Shown here piece after piece: positions 59,882 to 64,000 of a DNA stretch of 64,000 bases. Source of the DNA: Bipolaris cookei (taxonomy: Eukaryota; Ascomycota; Dothideomycetes; Pleosporales; Pleosporaceae). The position numbers and the translations under genes are program-made. The notes under the pieces are model-generated. The model saw only the letters and a list, made by a program, of their open reading frames with translations, ran no database searches and was not told the DNA's origin. The stretch is taken from NCBI GenBank assembly GCA_002286855.1, contig NRSV01000006.1, positions 434,001 to 498,000 on the forward strand. The letters run 5' to 3'. How positions within the stretch are numbered: the stretch's first letter is position 1; the number at the start of each line of letters is the position of its first letter.

Positions 59882-61645
59882 TCACCTCTTCTCCTCCCCC
59901 TCCAACCCCGGCACCTCTCCATGCCCCAAACTCTCCACCAACCTTCTCGGCCCCACATACCCTTTATTCCTAATCCACAAATACCATCCCCCAAGCAAAA
60001 TCGTCACACCGCCCGTCAACGCACTCGTATAGTTCATCGTCGTATAATCAAACGGCTTCGCAGACGGGAAACAGTAAATCGGGATCCAAACAACCATGTA
60101 AGAGCTCGCCAGACAAGCTACCATGTAGAATACCGGGTCGGACATTGTAAAAGGGCCTTTGACTACGCGTCTGCGGCGGGAAACGATGTTAGGGATGATG
60201 AAGGCGAGATAGGAAAGAGAGCAGAGGATGCTAAAGGACCCGACGAAGGCGTTGAATGCGGTGTTGCTGCCAATGTAGATGCAGCCTAGGACGGTGTTGA
60301 TGAGACCACAGGCTAATGTTGCGTTGAAGGGGTTCTCCCATTTTGCGTCGATTTTGCCGACCCAGTGGCTAAAGGGCGTGGCGTTGTCGCGGCCGAGCGT
60401 CCATAACATGCGGCCGCTGGTGATGTAGCAGCCGATGTTTGTGCAAAAGGTGGGGAGGAAGATAACGATGAGGAGGCCGAGGGAGCCGCCGTGCGAGTTT
60501 GTGGCTTGGCGGTAGAGTTCGGCGAGGGGAAAGGGCCAGGGGTTGGAGAAGAGGGTGTCAAGGTCGTTTACCGAGTAGAAGATTGCGATGAGGTAGAGGA
60601 AGGCGGTTATGAAGCCGACTGCATATTGGGCGAGGATTGCTTTGGGTATGTTGGTGCGTGGGCGGGGAAGCTCTTCGGCGAGATGGGATACGCAGTCGCT
60701 TTGACGAAGGGGTTAGCATATAATACAAGTGTGGATAGGATGGTGTACTACTCACGGTGTACCAACAGCAAAAGCTCCGTTCAGCATTCCCGCACAAAAG
60801 ACGAAGCCGTCACTACTCCACCCTGTCTGGTTCGACCATTGTTGCCATACAAACTCGCTGCTAGCGTACCCTTTGCCCGTCTGACTTGGCATGATTGCGC
60901 ATACCATGATGGTGACGAAGACGCCCACGAGGATGAAGAAGAGGCCGACGTTGGTCAGTTTCGGGAGGGCGCGATTTGCGAACATGACGACGGCGCAGGA
61001 AAGCCAAGTGATGATGAGATACACGATAAAGACGTGCCAGCGCTCAAAGGCATAGCCTGAGTGGAATAGGCCGTACATGGAAATGATCTGTGTCGAGAGA
61101 ATAGAGGTTATGGATGCTGTGCCAAAGATCCAGCCCAAAGCATTCCACCTGGCGCGAGTTAACATCTCTCCTATTTGGTATTTTCTATCATACGTACCAT
61201 CCAGCATAGAAACCTATAACCTTGCCGAATTTCGCTCCGCCTGTTACACTCGCCCAGTGATATACGCCAGCGGAAGAAGGAATAGCGGAAGCCATTTCTG
61301 CAATACATGCCGCAATCATGAAATAGCAGCACGACACAGCGATGAATTCATAAATAACACCAGCAGGGCCGCCATTGTAGAGCGCAATGACCTAAAGCAA
61401 GTCAGCGGAATTCGCGGGTTTGTGACTTTTAGAGCAAGGAGACGGGATCAACATACGATGGAGCCTCCCAACGCAGCCCAAACGTTGCCAGTCGTGATAC
61501 CAATGGCGCAGAGATTGAGTAAACTAAAGTTGCGCTCAAGTTCTTGCTTGTGTCCTGAAGCGTTTAACACTTCAGTTACACCTGTTGCCTCATCCACGTC
61601 CTCTGACACTGGCTTCTCTGATGCCAATTTCCTCTCTAAATCCAT
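59882..61645 (-). CDS. APC-family amino acid/choline permease
   Basis: Four exons: 61645-61457, 61391-61198, 61148-60756 and 60698-59882, giving 530 residues with about 12 membrane helices. The start (MDLERKLASEK) leads to NFSLLNLCAIGITTGNVWAA, the first-helix signature of fungal GABA/choline-type APC permeases. SAIPSSAGVYHWASVTGG is the conserved helix 3 region, and SHLAEELPRPRTNIPKAI the conserved loop after helix 6. ILCSLSYLAFIIPN and the C-terminal IRNKGYVGPRR are also typical. Such proteins import amino acids, GABA or choline across the plasma membrane; the substrate is unknown. The 5' part uses C-ending codons and the last 80 codons use G- and T-ending ones, like the neighbouring GH79 gene. 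Confidence 0.88.
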
Positions 61646-62853
61646 GCTGATGGTCGGCCGGCGGGCAACAAGGACTGTGAAGGATGAAGGAAAAAAGCAA
61701 AAAGTTCGTCCTTGTGCTCTTCGATGTTCATCGGCGGCAGTGGATCCGGACGCATCTATCTATCAGATTGCAAAACACTCATGACCACTTCGCGTAAATA
61801 CATATGCTAAGAGATTGGATAGTGACAGCAGCAGCTAGATGCCGTTGCATTTACGCCCCATACAATGCTTGCATACTCCAAGAATGACGGCAAAAAAAGC
61901 GGCCAGGTTAGGATGATACCCGAGGAGCACATCCATACTAGAGAAAAATCTATGCCGGCATTAAAACCAGGGAAGGAACGACGCATGCAGGTTGGTGAGA
62001 CTAATCATGTTATGTTGCTCGGGGCTGATAAGAAAGCGGACTATGCCGGGAACATTGCAGGGTGCAGATAGTCGATCCCAGGGTGTAGATAATCAACCCT
62101 TGTGTGTTGCAGGTACGAACCATGTGGGGACCAATGAGCGGGACTTGTGCTCCATACCCGGGAGTATGGAAGCGCTCTTTTTTCGATGCAGAGGCTGGTC
62201 GAATAACAGAATGAGGTAAGGCGAGATAAGTAATGTTCATGATATATTAGCAAGGCCTCCCACTGCGAATGCTGGACAACGAAGCCTGAACAACGAAGCC
62301 ATCCTGTCAACCTATAAGATCTCTTTCCACAAGAGTCAGAGCAGTGTCCACTCGTCTCTATGTGATGATATACCGTGTTGTCAATGAAGTTGCGAGTCGC
62401 TGTGCGCTAGCGAGAGATATCTGTGCCGAGCCACCCCCGCGCGTCCCTCTCCGCTCTAATGGGTTTGATTGGTTTTCCAAGACGGCGTATCCAATGCCAA
62501 AGGCCTAGATGCCAAAAGAGAAGTGAAGACACTTTGGCGGTGCGATGAAATTGGATTCAAAAGATGAGGTGTACATGCAAGAATTGGAATGAAGGAAAGT
62601 GAATAGATTGATGCATCTGAGAAGGAAATGGTCATGTTACAAACAGGGCGAAGTGACATACGCCATACTGTGTTCACATAATAGTATATACAAAGGAAAC
62701 GCACCTGCAAACTCCAAGCCCATGTCGCCCTGCCAGAGGACCGAAGATTACTAATTGCTTCGTCCCGTGAAGCGTGAGCGGCGCCAAATCTATTGTCGTT
62801 GTGAATGTGAAGTCAAAGTCATACCGTACGTGAAAATGAAAGGAGGCGAGATT
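61646..62853. other. Permease upstream region and GFA-like gene 3' flank
   Basis: 1.2 kb between two minus-strand genes. It contains a short imperfect tandem repeat (62,058-62,099) and no recognisable coding sequence. Confidence 0.5.
62058..62099. repeat. Two imperfect 21-bp tandem units
   Basis: The unit at 62058-62078 (starting CAGGGTGCAGATAGTC) is followed directly by a copy at 62079-62099 (starting CAGGGTGTAGATAATC). They match at 17 of 21 positions and all four differences are transitions. Its function is unknown. Confidence 0.7.
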
Positions 62854-63657
62854 CTACGCGGCGCGCATCTCCGTATCTTCAGCGTCATCGATGTCGCCAA
62901 TCTTGCGCTTGCTGGGCGTGGCGCTGCTCTCATCATCAAGATTGAGGCTGTCGCCTTCAGTCCATTCCGTGACTTCCCATTCAACGTGGACGCCGCTGTC
63001 CGTGTGTGCACCGCGCTGCTGCTTGAAGCGTCCGAGACGAGTGTTGCGTACAATCTCTTCGAACCAGGGAGCGCCGCGAGACTGATGACCCGAGCGGACG
63101 ACGGTGCGCGAAGAGGTTGGACGGGAGGGGGCAGCGGATGACATGCCCTCGTCGTCGCTACTGTCACTGCTGGGGATGAAGCCGAGGTCGCCCAGCAGCT
63201 CCTGGTCCTCGTCCAACAAGCTGCCGACGGTCAGGGAGATGTGCTCGGCCTCATCACGTGTGCGCTCATTCCACGACGACAGCTGTGTGCCGCAGTATCC
63301 ACAGAACTGGCGGCGGGTGTGGGATGCAAAGGGCGATTCAAAGTTGCGCTTGATACTCAGTCGTGTCTCGTCGGGGAATTGGGCAAATGTAGCCGACGTG
63401 TACCATGGCAAGGGCACGCGCAGCCAGAGAGTGAGAGGGCTGGCAGCATGGTATCCTGTAGTTGTTATGCTTTGTTAGCGACAGAACCGTGATAGTTCGG
63501 GGCATCCCCGCGTGTGGCAGGCATGTATCTAGTACTTACGCGATGCTGGAGTATTGTCGTATCTCAGCTCAGCTTGGCGCACTTGCTGCGCTGGTATCTC
63601 AATTACATAGCGGTTCCGTCCGCATGCACAGGAGCCGTGCAATGTCTGCGTCGCCAT
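62854..63657 (-). CDS. GFA/CENP-V-like zinc-binding domain protein
   Basis: Two exons: 63657-63540 and 63455-62854, giving 239 residues. The N-terminus has GSCACGRNRYVIEI, like the first Cys pair (C-x-C) of glutathione-dependent formaldehyde-activating (GFA) folds. RRQFCGYCGTQLSSWNE matches the second (C-x-x-C-G-T/S). The middle C-x-C-x-x-C cluster found in typical GFA proteins is absent, so one zinc site is probably lost and enzyme activity is doubtful. The C-terminal 110 residues are acidic and Ser-rich with a basic patch (SKRKIGDIDD) that may be a nuclear signal. I cannot assign a reaction. Confidence 0.75.
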
Positions 63658-64000
63658 GTTGGATATGGTTGTTGCGTGTTTCCCAGGCAATTCGACTATT
63701 CGTGTGTCGGTCGGCGATGGTGTCTTTTTCTTCGGACAGGCGATAGACAAGAAGTGTCTATCAGTCTTGGGGGGAAATTGACGTGTTTCAATGTTTTGCG
63801 GGATAGCGCGTGGAAACAAATCGAAATGATATGTCTGTTGCGCTGTGCACCAGATGCGTTGCCCAGCAATCTGTGTTGTGATTGGCCAAACCGCGACCTT
63901 GTGTAATGACCGCCACGCCTGTCAGATTTCCACTAGTTATACGAACGAATACAAAGTCGTGTCGTGGCGTGTCTTGATGGCAGTATTGGAAGAATTATAC
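63658..64000. other. Upstream region of the GFA-like gene to the window edge
   Basis: 343 bp with no supported gene. CCAAT appears in reverse form (ATTGG near 63,881), which may serve the GFA-like promoter. Confidence 0.4.

Noticed and set aside
1..64000. Intact transposons, long terminal repeats, CRISPR arrays or viral inserts
   Set aside because: No transposase, reverse transcriptase, long direct or inverted repeat, or repeat-spacer array was seen by eye. Short degenerate copies could have been missed.

Overview
This window is nuclear DNA of a filamentous ascomycete. The genes are protein-coding, mostly with short introns (about 45-120 nt, GT-AG, often with a CTAAC-type branch site). They are densely spaced on both strands, and their families are fungal: a Zn2Cys6 regulator, a fungal bZIP, a kelch-BTB protein, MFS and APC permeases, and a GH79 glycosidase. 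The overall style fits a Dothideomycete such as Pleosporales, but that placement is inference and was not tested. I saw no rRNA, convincing tRNA, CRISPR array, phage or intact transposon.

Layout. Positions 1-9.9 kb look like accessory sequence: the 5' part of a secreted leucine-rich-repeat protein, a decayed protein-kinase gene, an intact five-exon O-methyltransferase, and long gene-poor gaps. From 10 kb onward the content is mainly conserved: a Zn2Cys6 regulator (10.0-11.7), a cyclophilin-RRM protein (14.4-16.0), a kelch/BTB protein (16.7-19.1), Cdc20 (19.9-21.7) and a concentrative nucleoside transporter (22.7-24.7). A compact block follows with Gcn5, OST5, Rad1 and the TFIIA large subunit (27.3-33.6), then a bZIP factor (34.2-36.6), a PAF-acetylhydrolase-like protein (37.8-40.1), a Dcr2-like phosphoesterase with an in-frame stop (41.2-42.6), a TMA23-like G-patch protein (43.2-44.0) and a very long Thg1 (44.7-47.6). 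After an unexplained 5.4-kb gap come a hexose-type MFS transporter (53.1-54.8), a membrane J-protein (55.3-56.5), a GH79 glycosidase (57.2-58.8), an APC permease (59.9-61.6) and a GFA-like protein (62.9-63.7).

How the genes relate. Most neighbours share no pathway and are separate transcription units. Several pairs diverge from one short region: kelch/Cdc20, Gcn5/OST5 and phosphoesterase/TMA23. Gcn5, TFIIA, Rad1 and Cdc20 cover chromatin, transcription, checkpoint and cell-cycle work. The MFS transporter, GH79 enzyme and APC permease could serve nutrient acquisition. The O-methyltransferase and Zn2Cys6 regulator could belong to secondary metabolism, but no backbone synthase is present.

Most exon models were checked by reading both splice sites and confirming that summed exon lengths keep frame. 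The items most worth a second look are the roughly 480-residue insertion in Thg1, the multiple lesions in the kinase gene, the single in-frame TGA in the phosphoesterase, a GC-AG intron, a within-gene codon-usage switch shared by two neighbouring genes, and the 5.4-kb empty region before the sugar transporter.
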